DNA from: Elusimicrobiota bacterium | Lineage (GTDB): Bacteria > Elusimicrobiota > Elusimicrobia > UBA1565 > UBA9628 | Length of the DNA stretch: 64,000 nt | Assembly: GCA_016212855.1 (NCBI GenBank) | Contig: JACRDP010000004.1 | Location: 1-64,000 of the forward strand | Direction: 5' to 3' | In this document: positions 33,515 to 42,924 of the stretch, one piece after another | How the letters are laid out: every line of letters begins with the position of its first letter | How positions within the stretch are numbered: position 1 is the first letter of the stretch | Program-made: the position numbers and the translations under genes | Notes under the pieces: model-generated | Seen by the model: only the letters and a program-made list of their open reading frames with translations | The model's database searches: none | Told to the model about the DNA's origin: nothing

Positions 33515-34480
33515 ATGAAATCTCTATTCGTTGCCGTGCTGTTTTGCGTTCCCGCCGAAGGCGGCGTCGTTGCCGTGCCCGGTTCTGTTCCCCTCTATTC
33601 CGTTCCCGCCCTCGTTCCTTCCGCCCTTCCGATCCTTCCCGCCGCTCTCTCGCCCGTCATCCCCGCCGCCTCCCTCAATCTGTTCTGGGACGGCGTCCCG
33701 GTCCCCGTCTCCTACGTCGAGCCCGCGGCCGCCGTCGCGGCGCAGCCTCTCGCCTGGCTGCCTGATGCACCCGCCCAAGCCGAACGCTCCGCCCCCTGGC
33801 TCGCCCTCGACGACCCCAAGGCCGCCGCCGCCCTCGACCGCGCCGTGGACCTGGCGAGGACGACCCGCGCCGGCCGCAAAGCGCTCGATGAGGCCGAGAA
33901 AATACTGGCCGAACAGGGACGCGACTTGCCCGTGCTCGTCGAAGCGTTGGGCCGGAACTTCGGCGAGTACGATTATGTCGAGAAGAACATGCGCCTGCAC
34001 AAAGACCTGTTCAAGCCCGGCCGCGAAGCCGACCTCGCCGGCACCATCGTCCACGAGCTCACCCATGTCGTTCAACACTCCCAAGGCATTCCCTCCAATT
34101 CGTTGGAAATGGAGGTCGAGGCTCATCTCCAAGACCTGCAGATGCTCGAGGAGCTCGGCCTCGAGCCCCCGCCGCACACCTTCGCCCGCCAGGCCTACGA
34201 CGCCTTGCGCGAAAGCCCGAAGGCCTTCATCGCCCTGATCCAGGCCGCCGTCCCCGGCACGGTGTTCCTCGGCGATCAGGACTTCGACGATATCGAAGAG
34301 CAGCTCGAGCAGGACCTCGAGGCGCAGTCCCGCAAGAAGAGCCGGGCCGCGCGCGGCCTCGCCCGCGCGATCGAGGCGGACATGGACCTGCTCCGAACCC
34401 CCGAGGGCCAGGCCTCTTACAAGGCTTTCTCGAAGCGCGTCCTGGCCCTGCTCAAGCGCCGGGCCGCCGAAGCGAATTGA
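33515..34480 (+). CDS. Exported zinc metalloprotease-like protein with Pro-rich leader
   Basis: 321 residues. A signal-like hydrophobic start (1 to about 20), a Pro/Ala/Val/Leu stretch (21-55), FWDG (57-60), then a helical domain with a gluzincin-type site TIVHELTHVVQH (HELTH at 180-184) and downstream acidic helices (SLEMEVEAHLQDL gives a candidate third ligand Glu). Resembles DUF4157/M48-like putative peptidases. Its leader follows the same plan as four other exported proteins here. Two bases after the YaeQ stop, so part of the moaA operon. Confidence 0.75.
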   Translation: MKSLFVAVLFCVPAEGGVVAVPGSVPLYSVPALVPSALPILPAALSPVIPAASLNLFWDGVPVPVSYVEPAAAVAAQPLAWLPDAPAQAERSAPWLALDDPKAAAALDRAVDLARTTRAGRKALDEAEKILAEQGRDLPVLVEALGRNFGEYDYVEKNMRLHKDLFKPGREADLAGTIVHELTHVVQHSQGIPSNSLEMEVEAHLQDLQMLEELGLEPPPHTFARQAYDALRESPKAFIALIQAAVPGTVFLGDQDFDDIEEQLEQDLEAQSRKKSRAARGLARAIEADMDLLRTPEGQASYKAFSKRVLALLKRRAAEAN

Positions 34481-35862
34481 AGGCCGCGGCCCTCGTCGCC
34501 CGCGGCACGGCGCATTTCAACGCGGGCCGGGCGAAGCAAGCCCTCGCCGATTTCCGCGCCGCGGCCCGCCTCGGCAAGCCCGGCGCGGAGGTCCGCTACT
34601 TCACCGCGCACGCGCATCTGTCCTTGGGCGAAATTCCGGAAGCGCTCGAGTCCTTCGCCGCGCTCCTACGCGCCTATCCCTCTTATATTTCCGCCTACCT
34701 CGACCTGGCGAACCTCCTGCATCAGCAAGGGCGGCTGCTCGACGCGACTCAAACCTTGCGCGCCGCCCTCAAGCGCGCGCCCGGCAGCGCGCCCGCGCTC
34801 CGGCGCCTGGCCGAGCTCGAGTCGGCCCAGGCCGAAGAGAAGCGCGCGGCCGCGGCGCCCACGCGCGCGCGCCGCCCCGCGTCGAAACGGGCCGGCGCCT
34901 TGATCGCCGGCCGCGCGGTGAATAGACCCGCCGCGTTGTCGTCCGCGTCCGAGCGCGTGTTCCGCCTGCCCGACGGGCCGCTGCGCGTGAAGCGGCTCGG
35001 CAATCTCCCGATCGAACTGCTCGCGCTTCTCGCCGGGGTGAAGCCCGTGATCCATCTCACCGTCCGCGACGGCGACCGTCCCGAGCTCGAGGCCTTGGCG
35101 AAGCGCCTCGGCCTGCGCCTTCACGCCTTCCCCCTCGGCGTCATGCTCGGCCGCGACGCCGCCGCCCTGCGCGACGCCGCCGCGCTGTGGGACCGGGAGA
35201 ACGTCAATCCGGGAGTGAGCCTCGGCTATCCGGCCTGCTGCGCGTCCTGGTACTACGAACACGCGGACGAGCCGGGGCGCGATCTGGTGAACGCCATTTA
35301 CTCGAACACGAAGAAGAAAAGCCGCTTATCGTTCATGCTCAACGACATCTTCTACTTCTTCTCGCGCGTCCGCTCCGTTCAAGAAGGCGCCCGCCGCCAG
35401 AAGCTCGCGGCCATGAATCCCGGGCTCGACCTCGACGTCCTCAACCTCGTCCCGTGGCATCCCTGCTCCTACGATTGCGCGCCGAGCCGCGCCAAGGCCG
35501 CGAAGATCTGGGCGACCGCGCGCAAGGTCGCGCCGGAGCTCGCGGACGCGCTGAAAAAAACCCTCGCGCGCCCGGTCGTGTTCTGGGATTGGAGCCGGTT
35601 CGCGGTTCTCGAGAAGAAGGGTAAAAACTACTCGGTCGCGGCGCCCTATTCGTTGCTCGAGAAGTCTTTAATCGCCAGGCTCGAAGCCGCCGACACGATC
35701 CGTTCCACGCCGAAAGGCTTAGAATTGTTGAACGGCGAGAAAATGATCGGTCATCTCGGCGGCAAGCCCGCGCCGATCCTGCTCGACTTCAGCGCCGCGC
35801 GACCCAGAACGCGGCCCCCGCGACGAGGGCCGTCGCGAATGTCCCCCACGCGACATCCATGA
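34477..35862 (+). CDS. TPR protein with DUF483-like Cys-containing domain
   Basis: 461 residues from TTG 34477, overlapping the previous stop (TTGA). Residues 1 to about 120 form three TPR helix pairs; about 130-160 is a basic Ala-rich linker; the rest holds LGYPACCASWYYEH near 248 and LVPWHPCSYDCAPSRAKA near 325, cysteine motifs that recall DUF483. The Cys/His residues could bind metal. No function is known to me. Its last 74 bases overlap the 3' end of the reverse DUF2177 gene. Confidence 0.7.
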   Translation: MKAAALVARGTAHFNAGRAKQALADFRAAARLGKPGAEVRYFTAHAHLSLGEIPEALESFAALLRAYPSYISAYLDLANLLHQQGRLLDATQTLRAALKRAPGSAPALRRLAELESAQAEEKRAAAAPTRARRPASKRAGALIAGRAVNRPAALSSASERVFRLPDGPLRVKRLGNLPIELLALLAGVKPVIHLTVRDGDRPELEALAKRLGLRLHAFPLGVMLGRDAAALRDAAALWDRENVNPGVSLGYPACCASWYYEHADEPGRDLVNAIYSNTKKKSRLSFMLNDIFYFFSRVRSVQEGARRQKLAAMNPGLDLDVLNLVPWHPCSYDCAPSRAKAAKIWATARKVAPELADALKKTLARPVVFWDWSRFAVLEKKGKNYSVAAPYSLLEKSLIARLEAADTIRSTPKGLELLNGEKMIGHLGGKPAPILLDFSAARPRTRPPRRGPSRMSPTRHP

Positions 35863-36181
35863 CCGAAACGCCCACCGGCCAGCCGCGCAGAATCGCGAGA
35901 TTCGTCAGATCGTAAACCGCATACACGAGCAGCCCCAACAACGCCCCGTCTCGAAGCGCCTCACTGAGCGAATTCGAAGGCGCCACCGCGAAACGAAGTA
36001 TACCGGCGGCGTAGATGCAGTAGAACAACAGCGCCGCGCCCCAACGAACTTTTTCGGCCATGAGATGACCGCAGCCGCGCGCGTAGATATCCTTCGCGAT
36101 CACTCCCAGCCACGCGATATCCAATATGGCCATGAGGATGGCCGCGACCACGAATGACAAGGGTGTAATTCGAGTGCTCAT
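35789..36181 (-). CDS. DUF2177 family membrane protein
   Basis: 130 residues, four membrane helices. DIAWLGVIAKDIY near 18-30 and YAVYDLTNLAILRGWP with VMDVAWGTF near the end are typical of DUF2177. Function unknown. Start ATG 36181 overlaps the methyltransferase stop by four bases. Last gene of the reverse operon beginning at 38615. Confidence 0.85.
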   Translation of the reverse strand: MSTRITPLSFVVAAILMAILDIAWLGVIAKDIYARGCGHLMAEKVRWGAALLFYCIYAAGILRFAVAPSNSLSEALRDGALLGLLVYAVYDLTNLAILRGWPVGVSVMDVAWGTFATALVAGAAFWVARR

Positions 36182-36936
36182 TCCGTTTTCCTCTTTAATA
36201 CGAGCCATAGTGCCGTTTCCGGTCCATGAAGCGCCGCCGGCTTGCCGTCGTAACCGTACACGGCCTCGATCTTGAGCGGCGAACGGCCGATTAATTCCTG
36301 CAATTCATCGGCGCTATAACTGCGCAGATCGTACGACGACTCAAGCACCGCTCCCTTCGAGGTCACGAAGTTGATGATCCGTTCCCGGCGCGTGTCGGTC
36401 TCCGGCGGCAGGCTCATCACCACATGCTTGGCCCGCCGCCCGCCCTGCCGGCACTCCCACACCTCTTCGTCCGGCTGATCCTCCCCGTACTTCGAGAGAT
36501 CCAGCCCCAACACGAAGATCCCGTCCGGCTCGAGCGCCCCCGCCATCAGCTTCAGGTGCGCGAGCGCCTCTTTGTCCGTCATCAGATGCCGGAACGTCGA
36601 TAAGAGATTGAAAATCAGACCGAAGCGCGCCCGCGGCCGGTACTTGGTCATCTCCCCGCGCACGATCCGCGCGCGCTTGCCCCAGCCCGCGAGCCGCTTG
36701 CGCGCGAAGTCGAGCATGCCCGACGCCGCGTCGTAGCCTTCCACCTGATAGCCGCGGCGCAGCAGCGCCGCCAAATAGCGCCCGGTGCCGCACGCGGGCT
36801 CGAGCGCGGTCTTGATCCCGCAGCCGTGATCGTGCGCGAGCAGGTCGAGCAGCCAGGCCTCGTCGTCGGTGCCCTCGGCATGGACGAGATCGTAGAGACC
36901 CGGATCCGCGTAGATCGAGGGCAGCCGCCCGCTCAC
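36178..36936 (-). CDS. Class I SAM-dependent methyltransferase
   Basis: 252 residues from GTG 36936. LEPACGTGRYLAALLRRGYQVEGYDAA near 45 carries motif I and the acidic residue of motif II; FNLLSTFRHL is motif IV-like. Substrate unknown. The GTGA overlap with the MscS gene couples the two. Confidence 0.85.
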   Translation of the reverse strand: MSGRLPSIYADPGLYDLVHAEGTDDEAWLLDLLAHDHGCGIKTALEPACGTGRYLAALLRRGYQVEGYDAASGMLDFARKRLAGWGKRARIVRGEMTKYRPRARFGLIFNLLSTFRHLMTDKEALAHLKLMAGALEPDGIFVLGLDLSKYGEDQPDEEVWECRQGGRRAKHVVMSLPPETDTRRERIINFVTSKGAVLESSYDLRSYSADELQELIGRSPLKIEAVYGYDGKPAALHGPETALWLVLKRKTE

Positions 36937-38000
36937 GCGGACGGCGCCGGCGTGTGCGCCGTCACGCGGCGCGCGGGCCCGGTCAGGACCACGCCCTCGA
37001 CGCGCAGGTTCTCGAGCAGATCGAGCAGCACCGTCTCCTGCGCGTCCATGTACGCGTTGTAGTCCGTCCCGCGCACGTAGAACACCAGCTCGAACTCGAG
37101 GCCGCCGTCGCGCACGCCGACGAGATGCGCGCGCTCAAGCCTCGCGTCCTTCGCCTTCCCGACCGCCGCGCGCCCGTGCCCCGGGATCTTCTTCAGGATC
37201 GACGGATGCGTGTCGGCCGGCACGGAGAACGCGAGCAAGGACCGGCGCTCGGTCAGCTCCTTGAAATTCTGGATTCGAGAAGACGTCAGCGCCGAGTTCG
37301 GGAACACGAGCATCTCCCCGGAAATGGACCGCACGCGCGTCGTTTTGACGCCGATATGCTCGACCGTCCCCGCCACGTCGCCGACCTTGATCGTGTCGCC
37401 GACGACGAAGGGCTTGTCCAGGTAAATCGCCATCGCCGAGAACAGGTCGCCGAGCACCGCCTGCGCGGCCAAAGCGACCGCGATGCCGCCGATGCCCAGC
37501 CCGGCCACCATCGAGGTCACGTTGAACCCCAAATTGCTCAGCACGAACAGCGCGGCCCCGATGGCGATGATGCCCTGCGCCGCGACGGTCACGGTCTTGG
37601 CCGTGTCCTGGTGCGCGACGTCGGCGCCGTCCGCGAGGATGGTCCGCTTCACCAAATACGCCACCGCGGCCTGAATCATGGTCACGATCCGGTAGGCGAC
37701 CGCGATGACCACGACGACGTGCAGCGCCCGGTCCACCTTGAAATGCATGTCGAGCGGCCGCGTCGCGAAGTAGAACGCGACCAGGTAGCACTCGGGGGAG
37801 CGCACCTTCTCCAGAATCTCGACGGCGATATCGTCGAGGTCGGTCTCGGTCATCTGCGCCAGCGCCCGCAGCCGGCCGATCAGCACCTTCCGCCCGATCA
37901 GGAACAGCCCGAGCGAGACGACGAAGGTCGTCGCGGCCAAAATATAGGCCGACACCGCGTTGCCGAAATACACGTTCTGGAGAAATTCGAATTCAGGCAT
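36933..38000 (-). CDS. MscS-family small-conductance mechanosensitive channel
   Basis: 355 residues. Four N-terminal membrane helices, then the pore-lining region GLGIGGIAVALAAQAVLGDLFS (about 175-196) and the beta domain FVVGDTIKVGDVAGTVEHIG; FPNS and the C-terminal alpha-beta part follow. Opens on membrane tension to release solutes. Sits in an operon whose upstream promoter is of the ECF type, consistent with envelope or osmotic stress control (inference). Confidence 0.92.
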   Translation of the reverse strand: MPEFEFLQNVYFGNAVSAYILAATTFVVSLGLFLIGRKVLIGRLRALAQMTETDLDDIAVEILEKVRSPECYLVAFYFATRPLDMHFKVDRALHVVVVIAVAYRIVTMIQAAVAYLVKRTILADGADVAHQDTAKTVTVAAQGIIAIGAALFVLSNLGFNVTSMVAGLGIGGIAVALAAQAVLGDLFSAMAIYLDKPFVVGDTIKVGDVAGTVEHIGVKTTRVRSISGEMLVFPNSALTSSRIQNFKELTERRSLLAFSVPADTHPSILKKIPGHGRAAVGKAKDARLERAHLVGVRDGGLEFELVFYVRGTDYNAYMDAQETVLLDLLENLRVEGVVLTGPARRVTAHTPAPSA

Positions 38001-38350
38001 CAGGCGGCCACGCGGCGGCGCGAACTAGGGGGATTAGACTTGGTCCAATTAAGAATCGCCACCATCCGCCGTTCTCCGATGAGATTGCATCGCCGCTCCA
38101 GAGGCGCCAACTTTTCTCGCGCCTGCGTATCCAAGGACGAAATTTTCCTGTACGCGACCCAACGCTGTTCGTCGGTCAACGATTTATCATCGTAAAGCGC
38201 TTTCATGCTTCGCTCATAGCGAAGACTGATGCTCTCGCGTCTCTCCGCCAGTTTTCGCTCCGAAACGGTCTCAAGCATTTCAGGGCGAATCAATGAGGGG
38301 CGGTAGTGGCCGAAACACTTCTTCAACTCAGCGCGCGTCATCGTCAACAT
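38000..38350 (-). CDS. Small helical protein, unknown
   Basis: 116 residues, rich in Arg, Lys, Glu and Leu; no signal peptide or membrane helix. Two starts are possible (ATG 38350 or ATG 38341); the first overlaps the preceding gene by 23 bases. The stop overlaps the MscS start by one base. No family recognised. Confidence 0.55.
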   Translation of the reverse strand: MLTMTRAELKKCFGHYRPSLIRPEMLETVSERKLAERRESISLRYERSMKALYDDKSLTDEQRWVAYRKISSLDTQAREKLAPLERRCNLIGERRMVAILNWTKSNPPSSRRRVAA

Positions 38351-38615
38351 TTTTACCCCCCAAACTGATCAGCGTCGCCGCTTGGCGCTGAAGCTCTTTG
38401 CGCAGATCCCTGAAGCTCTGATCCGCGATTCCGCGCTCTCGACGAGCGGCCTCGACATCCTCGGCAAAATCGGTGACGCGTTGGTCGAGCTCGTCCAGCT
38501 TAGCCAGCTTCTTCGATCCTTCCTCGAGCCGAGCCAATCTTTCACCCTGCCGCAGCACTTCGCCGACCACGCGCCGGACAGTTCGCTCCAACGCCTCAAT
38601 CCGATCGTCGGACAT
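38328..38615 (-). CDS. Small coiled-coil protein
   Basis: 95 residues, almost entirely heptad-like: MSDDRIEALERTVRRVV, then RLEEGSKKLAKLDELDQRV. It resembles in style the coiled-coil gene at 45075, and both are preceded by the same ECF-type promoter. First gene of the operon with MscS. ATG 38615 follows GGGAG; a GTG at 38651 is an alternative start. Confidence 0.6.
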   Translation of the reverse strand: MSDDRIEALERTVRRVVGEVLRQGERLARLEEGSKKLAKLDELDQRVTDFAEDVEAARRERGIADQSFRDLRKELQRQAATLISLGGKNVDDDAR

Positions 38616-38654
38616 TGTACTCCCACCCCCGGGGCCCAACGCAAGACCCACCTA

Positions 38655-38683
38655 CCAGACGATCGAACCCCGCAAAAAGTTCC
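38655..38683 (-). promoter_or_regulatory. ECF-type promoter GGAACTT-N16-GTCTGG
   Basis: Reverse strand: GGAACTT at 38683-38677, 16 bases, GTCTGG at 38660-38655. Upstream of the coiled-coil/MscS operon. The downstream sequence TAGGTGGG also matches the copy at 44999. Confidence 0.6.
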
Positions 38684-38784
38684 ATCGGTCCCATATGGCC
38701 CCCGCGCCTTGGTCCCTTCGACCTATTGAGCGCGGATAGCAACCGCTCATGACCCGGCGCATAGTTCCTCCTCTATACTACGGA

Positions 38785-38790
38785 TACAAT
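38785..38790 (+). promoter_or_regulatory. Leaderless-type -10 box (TACAAT)
   Basis: TACAAT, 6-nt spacer, ATG at 38797; selects this start over 38749. Confidence 0.65.
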
Positions 38791-38796
38791 GACTAC

Positions 38797-39018
38797 ATGA
38801 TGACGATGTCCCCTCTCGATGCCTCGCGCCGCAAGCTGCTCGCCTCCATTATCCGGCAGGTCCTCTCTCCCGCCCAGCTCACCATGGTCCACGAGCTCCT
38901 CGCCGCCGAGCGCCCCGGCCGCCCCGCCCCCCAGGCCGAGGACATCATGTTCTGGATGCGCCTGAACATGCCCGTCGCCTCTGATCGCATCGACGAGCTG
39001 CTTCACCTCCCCGAATAA
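38797..39018 (+). CDS. Small protein, unknown
   Basis: 73 residues: MMTMSPLDASRRKLL followed by two predicted helices (SIIRQVLSPAQLTMVHELL, then WMRLNMPVASDRIDELL). Not exported. No family recognised. The next gene starts 19 bases later with its own -10 box. Confidence 0.6.
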   Translation: MMTMSPLDASRRKLLASIIRQVLSPAQLTMVHELLAAERPGRPAPQAEDIMFWMRLNMPVASDRIDELLHLPE

Positions 39019-39024
39019 GCTCGC

Positions 39025-39030
39025 TATAAT
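39025..39030 (+). promoter_or_regulatory. Leaderless-type -10 box (TATAAT)
   Basis: TATAAT, 6-nt spacer, GTG at 39037. Confidence 0.7.
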
Positions 39031-39036
39031 CAGGCC

Positions 39037-39387
39037 GTGAACGTCTTCCTCGGCCTGATCTGCGTCGCCGCCTACCTCGTCTACAAGCGCTCCACCGACA
39101 TCATCACCGTGAACCCTCTTTCCTCTCAGAGCAAGACCGGCGCTCCCGACTTCTCGGCCATCGTCAACACCATCTCGCAGGTCGCCCAGCAGGCCGCCTC
39201 GGAAGCCGCCCAAGGCTCCGGCGGCGCCCGCATTCGTCAGTCCTCGGGCGGGCAGGGCCGCGCGGCCATCCGTTCCATGGTCCAGAACAACCAATTCATC
39301 GAGGCGATCCAGCTGTACCGGCGCATGTATGGGGTGGATTTGGCCACCGCGAAGAAAGCCGTCGACGAGATCATGCTCAATCAGTGA
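39037..39387 (+). CDS. Membrane-anchored protein with L7/L12-like C-terminal helix pair
   Basis: 116 residues from GTG. An N-terminal hydrophobic helix (1-16) anchors it; a Gln/Ser/Ala-rich linker follows; the C-terminus QFIEAIQLYRRMYGVDLATA and AKKAVDEI resembles the ribosomal L7/L12 C-terminal motif found also in small non-ribosomal proteins. Function unknown. Confidence 0.65.
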   Translation: MNVFLGLICVAAYLVYKRSTDIITVNPLSSQSKTGAPDFSAIVNTISQVAQQAASEAAQGSGGARIRQSSGGQGRAAIRSMVQNNQFIEAIQLYRRMYGVDLATAKKAVDEIMLNQ

Positions 39388-39392
39388 TTTGC

Positions 39393-39427
39393 TATAATAT
39401 GTTCACACTTTGAACACAGGAGATCCG
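39393..39427 (+). promoter_or_regulatory. TATAAT promoter and Shine-Dalgarno leader of ahcY
   Basis: TATAAT at about 39393-39398 is followed by a leader of roughly 20-29 nt with AGGAGA four bases before ATG 39428. One of the few genes here with a classical leader. Too short for an SAH riboswitch. Confidence 0.65.
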
Positions 39428-40753
39428 ATGCCCACCGCTACCGCCATGAAAAACGATTACAAGGTCAAAGACATCACGCTCGCCGATTGGGGCCGCAAGG
39501 AAATCACCATCGCCGAGAACGAGATGCCGGGGCTCATGGCCCTGCGCGCCGAATATAAGGGCAAGTTCCCCCTCAAGGGCGCTCGCATCGCGGGCTGCCT
39601 GCACATGACGATCCAGACCGCGGTTTTGATCGAGACACTTCTGGATCTCGGCGCCGAGGTTCGCTGGTCCTCGTGCAACATCTTCTCGACGCAGGACCAC
39701 GCCGCCGCCGCCATCGCCAAGGCCGGCAAGTGCGCCGTCTTCGCGTGGAAGGGCCTCTCCGAGAAGGACTTCGACTGGTGCATCGAGCAGACCCTCAACT
39801 TCCCGTCGGGCGAGCCGCTCAACATGATCCTGGACGACGGCGGCGACCTGACGAACATGGTCTTCGACAAGTTCCCCAAGCTCGCCAAGGACATCGTCGG
39901 CCTCTCCGAAGAGACGACCACCGGCGTGCACCGCCTGTACGAGCGCCTGAAGAAGGGGACCCTCCTCACTCCCGCCATCAACATCAACGACTCGTGCACC
40001 AAGTCCAAGTTCGACAACTTGTACGGCTGCCGTGAGTCGCTGCTCGACGGCATCAAGCGCGCCACCGACGTCATGGTCGCGGGCAAGATCGCCGTCGTCG
40101 CCGGCTACGGCGACGTGGGCAAGGGCTGCGCGCAGTCGCTCCGCGGTCAGGGCGCGCGCGTGCTCATCACCGAAGTCGACCCGATCAACGCCCTTCAGGC
40201 CTGCATGGAAGGCTATCAGGTCGTCACGATGGACGAAGCCGCTCCTCTCGCCGACATCTTCGTCACGGCTACGGGCTGCAAGGATGTGATTCTCAGGAAG
40301 CATCTCGATGCGATGAAGAACCAGGCCATCGTCTGCAACATCGGGCACTTCGACCTCGAGATCGACATCGCCTCGATGACGTCCGACAAGAAGCTCAAGA
40401 AGACCGAGATCAAGCCGCAGGTGGACCAGTTCGTGTGGCCCTCCGGCAAGGTCGTCACCGTCTTGGCTGAAGGTCGTCTCGTCAACCTCGGCTGCGCGAC
40501 GGGGCACCCATCCTTCGTGATGTCGTGCTCGTTCACCAACCAGGTGATGGCGCAGCTCGAGCTGTGGAACAACAAGGCCACGGGCAAGTACAAGAAGCAG
40601 GTGTACTTGCTCCCGAAGGAGCTCGACGAGAAGGTCGCGATGCTCCACCTCGGCAAGCTCGGCGCGAAGCTGACCAAGCTCACCAAGGGGCAGGCCGAGT
40701 ACCTCGGCGTGTCTCCGGAAGGGCCGTTTAAGCCGGACAACTACCGCTACTAG
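39428..40753 (+). CDS. ahcY: Adenosylhomocysteinase
   Basis: 441 residues. Splits S-adenosylhomocysteine to adenosine and homocysteine, keeping the methylation cycle running. Signatures: [32 protein letters not shown] (about 80-95), [19 protein letters not shown] near 195-213 and the NAD-binding [12 protein letters not shown] near 230; C-terminal FKPDNYRY is typical. The short form lacks the about 40-residue insert of some bacterial enzymes only in part. Start is the ATG behind AGGAGA, not the upstream TTG at 39410. No metH or luxS nearby. Confidence 0.96.
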   Translation: MPTATAMKNDYKVKDITLADWGRKEITIAENEMPGLMALRAEYKGKFPLKGARIAGCLHMTIQTAVLIETLLDLGAEVRWSSCNIFSTQDHAAAAIAKAGKCAVFAWKGLSEKDFDWCIEQTLNFPSGEPLNMILDDGGDLTNMVFDKFPKLAKDIVGLSEETTTGVHRLYERLKKGTLLTPAININDSCTKSKFDNLYGCRESLLDGIKRATDVMVAGKIAVVAGYGDVGKGCAQSLRGQGARVLITEVDPINALQACMEGYQVVTMDEAAPLADIFVTATGCKDVILRKHLDAMKNQAIVCNIGHFDLEIDIASMTSDKKLKKTEIKPQVDQFVWPSGKVVTVLAEGRLVNLGCATGHPSFVMSCSFTNQVMAQLELWNNKATGKYKKQVYLLPKELDEKVAMLHLGKLGAKLTKLTKGQAEYLGVSPEGPFKPDNYRY

Positions 40754-40765
40754 AACTTAGGCGGA

Positions 40766-40808
40766 CGAAAAAAGCCCCGACGGGGATTCCCGCCGGGGCT
40801 TTCTTTTT
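40766..40808 (+). terminator. Rho-independent terminator of ahcY
   Basis: An A-run, then GCCCCG-CGGG / CCCG-CGGGGC stem with a GATT loop, then TTTCTTTTT. The only textbook intrinsic terminator I found in the window. Confidence 0.9.
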
Positions 40809-40833
40809 CCTTTAGAAGCAGTCCGTGTTGCCT

Positions 40834-42630
40834 TCACTTTGATACTGGCGGAGGAGGGCGCGGAGCGACCCGCATCTTCTTTCTTGTTTGAATTCTCAAG
40901 AGCTCCTGGGCACGGCCTCGCCAAGTATTACCATCCTGAGCGGCGACATGCTCTAGCACCTTCACCACTCCGGGATCATCGGCACGGAAGCCGGCTTCGA
41001 CCTTATCAAACGCCCAATAGTCGACCATGCGGTTCGCGTTACCTGTGAATTTCTGAACATACGTCCAACGTTCGTTGGCCGGAACCTGCGGATATTCAAT
41101 CTCACGAGCTGTAACTGCCAATTCAGGCGCTTTCAGCCTGAGCGATAAAGCATCCAATGCGCGCACGTCCTTTTGTCCACCGACACGATTTATGATCTCG
41201 AGCGGCATTGACCGCTCATAATCTGAATCGGTCTCTTCCATAAATTCAAAGGCGTATTTCGTCCCTGAACCGTCGCCAATCGTCGCAAGCGCCAGTCCGG
41301 CCGAGAGACGAACACCAGGCTTCGGTGACGATAAATATCCACGAAGCACGGGCCGCGCCCGGCCGGGTAAGCGCCTCGCCAAGATGCGCATCCCCTGCTT
41401 AATTTCACTCGGCACAAAGGATCTGCCTACACCGGAAAATGTCGGCCGATTTTCGAAATCAGCGACAACGCTGGCAACGGCAGGCTCAAGCAGGGCAGGC
41501 TCCAATTTCCCCAACAGGGAGAACGCCCCATTATAGGTGCCCTCGTCGTGGCTCTTCCAGAGTTCATTGTCGCGCACGACAGCGCCCGCCTCACGGGCAT
41601 CCAGCCATTTAAGCAGCGTCAGAGCGGGGCCCAAACCTCGAGATTCCTTCGAACGAATTCGATCCAACAAGGCGGCGACAGCATCCTTTCTGGACTTGGA
41701 CAAGGCCAACACGGCCATAGCCAGATTGCCGTTACGCCCCGAAAGCGCGGAGACCGCATCCGGTACCGTCATCGGATTTAGAACCTGCGCCCGAGTAAGT
41801 TCCCCTGGAGTGAGCTTCGCAAGATACTCGCGTGTCTTCTCCAAGGTTGGGTCACGAAACTCGATCTTGAGCTTTTCGACTGCTTCCCGATCGAGGATCT
41901 TCTGCAGGTCGCGCTCAATCGTTGCCAAATAAATCGATGAGGACATGCTGTCGAGCATTGTTGCAGCCGCCGAACTGTTCTCCACGCCGCGCTGGAAGAC
42001 AATCATATCTGGATAATCTTCCATGGCGGCCCGACCCACTGAACGCAACGTCTCAATATCGGCTGGTGACAAAACCTCGGCATATGCCGGAACTTGCGGG
42101 CGGCCCTTTTGATATCCCTCCTCGACCATCGACTCGAGAAGCATCCATAAGGATGGCCGAGTGCCCTTCTGGAGGTCAAACCGAAAGTGACCGACTGCAG
42201 GACGATTTTCCCAAGCTGCAATTCGTTCTTCAGTGCGATAACTAAGAGTCCAAAGCATCCACTGCTCGTAATTGACAGACGAGCTAACTGTCGTCTCGTA
42301 AAGGCTACGCGCACGCTCCGGATGAGCCATTATCTCGCGTAAAACCTTTGCCCTTTCCCGTGCTTCGGCCAGCTTCGCATCGCGCCATTTCTCGACCGCA
42401 CGCGGAGACGAGTCAATGCCGATCTTCTGAAGCGAAGCCTTACTCGTGGCGATTTTATGGATTGGATCAATAAGACTAAGGGGTCCTCCGTACTGACTTC
42501 GGAGGCCCGGCACGTCGTTCTCGTAGATTTCGAATCCAGACACAACGGCAACAACTGGACCGCGCGCTGGATCCATAGCTAGTGCCGTTCCATTTGACAG
42601 GAGAGCGATAAGAACAGGAAGCATTCGCAT
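40834..42630 (-). CDS. Exported HEAT-like repeat protein of atypical composition
   Basis: 598 residues from ATG 42630. Signal peptide 1 to about 18 (GTALAM), then a long all-helical protein; HEAT-like units are visible in the second half (e.g. [16 protein letters not shown]) and a Pro-rich tail ends it. No enzyme motif. Codon use is visibly more A/T-rich than all neighbours, suggesting transfer. It sits directly against the remnant of an ABC transporter gene. An AATAAT box seven bases upstream fixes the start; ATG 42639 lies inside this box. Confidence 0.7.
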   Translation of the reverse strand: MRMLPVLIALLSNGTALAMDPARGPVVAVVSGFEIYENDVPGLRSQYGGPLSLIDPIHKIATSKASLQKIGIDSSPRAVEKWRDAKLAEARERAKVLREIMAHPERARSLYETTVSSSVNYEQWMLWTLSYRTEERIAAWENRPAVGHFRFDLQKGTRPSLWMLLESMVEEGYQKGRPQVPAYAEVLSPADIETLRSVGRAAMEDYPDMIVFQRGVENSSAAATMLDSMSSSIYLATIERDLQKILDREAVEKLKIEFRDPTLEKTREYLAKLTPGELTRAQVLNPMTVPDAVSALSGRNGNLAMAVLALSKSRKDAVAALLDRIRSKESRGLGPALTLLKWLDAREAGAVVRDNELWKSHDEGTYNGAFSLLGKLEPALLEPAVASVVADFENRPTFSGVGRSFVPSEIKQGMRILARRLPGRARPVLRGYLSSPKPGVRLSAGLALATIGDGSGTKYAFEFMEETDSDYERSMPLEIINRVGGQKDVRALDALSLRLKAPELAVTAREIEYPQVPANERWTYVQKFTGNANRMVDYWAFDKVEAGFRADDPGVVKVLEHVAAQDGNTWRGRAQELLRIQTRKKMRVAPRPPPPVSK

Positions 42631-42637
42631 GACCTGC

Positions 42638-42643
42638 ATTATT
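42638..42643 (-). promoter_or_regulatory. Leaderless-type -10 box (AATAAT)
   Basis: Reverse strand AATAAT within TAATAAT, 7-nt spacer, ATG at 42630. Confidence 0.5.
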
Positions 42644-42742
42644 AGTCCAATCTACGGATGTGTCAAGCCAGGCCAAGCTCGCGTGTATTTCGTAAAATCA
42701 CCCCATGCCGCGCCCCTCCCCCCTCCGCCGCCTCCTCCAAGC

Positions 42743-42883
42743 CTCTCGACCATCGTGAAGGCCGACCGGATCTTCGTGCTGGAGGACGGCCGCGTCGTCG
42801 AGAGCGGAACGCACAAGGAACTGCTGGAGAAAGGAGGCGCATACGCCGCGCTGTGGCGGGTGCAGACGGGAGACGCGGCGTAA
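42743..42883 (+). pseudogene. 3' remnant of ABC transporter ATPase gene
   Basis: The frame encodes the last about 46 residues of an ABC exporter nucleotide-binding domain: [20 protein letters not shown], then [18 protein letters not shown]. The conserved H-loop would lie just before it, but Walker A, signature and Walker B are absent; the upstream part in this frame is only Pro-rich filler. Clearly a truncated gene, cut next to the compositionally odd HEAT-type gene. Confidence 0.85.
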
Positions 42884-42911
42884 GACGGACTGACATCCCG
42901 GCGCGCAGGAC

Positions 42912-42917
42912 GACACT
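42912..42917 (+). promoter_or_regulatory. Possible leaderless -10 box (GACACT)
   Basis: GACACT, 7-nt spacer, ATG at 42925. Weak match. Confidence 0.3.
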
Positions 42918-42924
42918 CATTTTC

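Noticed and set aside
39393-39427. SAH riboswitch in front of ahcY
   Set aside because: The leader between the TATAAT box and ATG is about 30 nt, too short for the known riboswitch.
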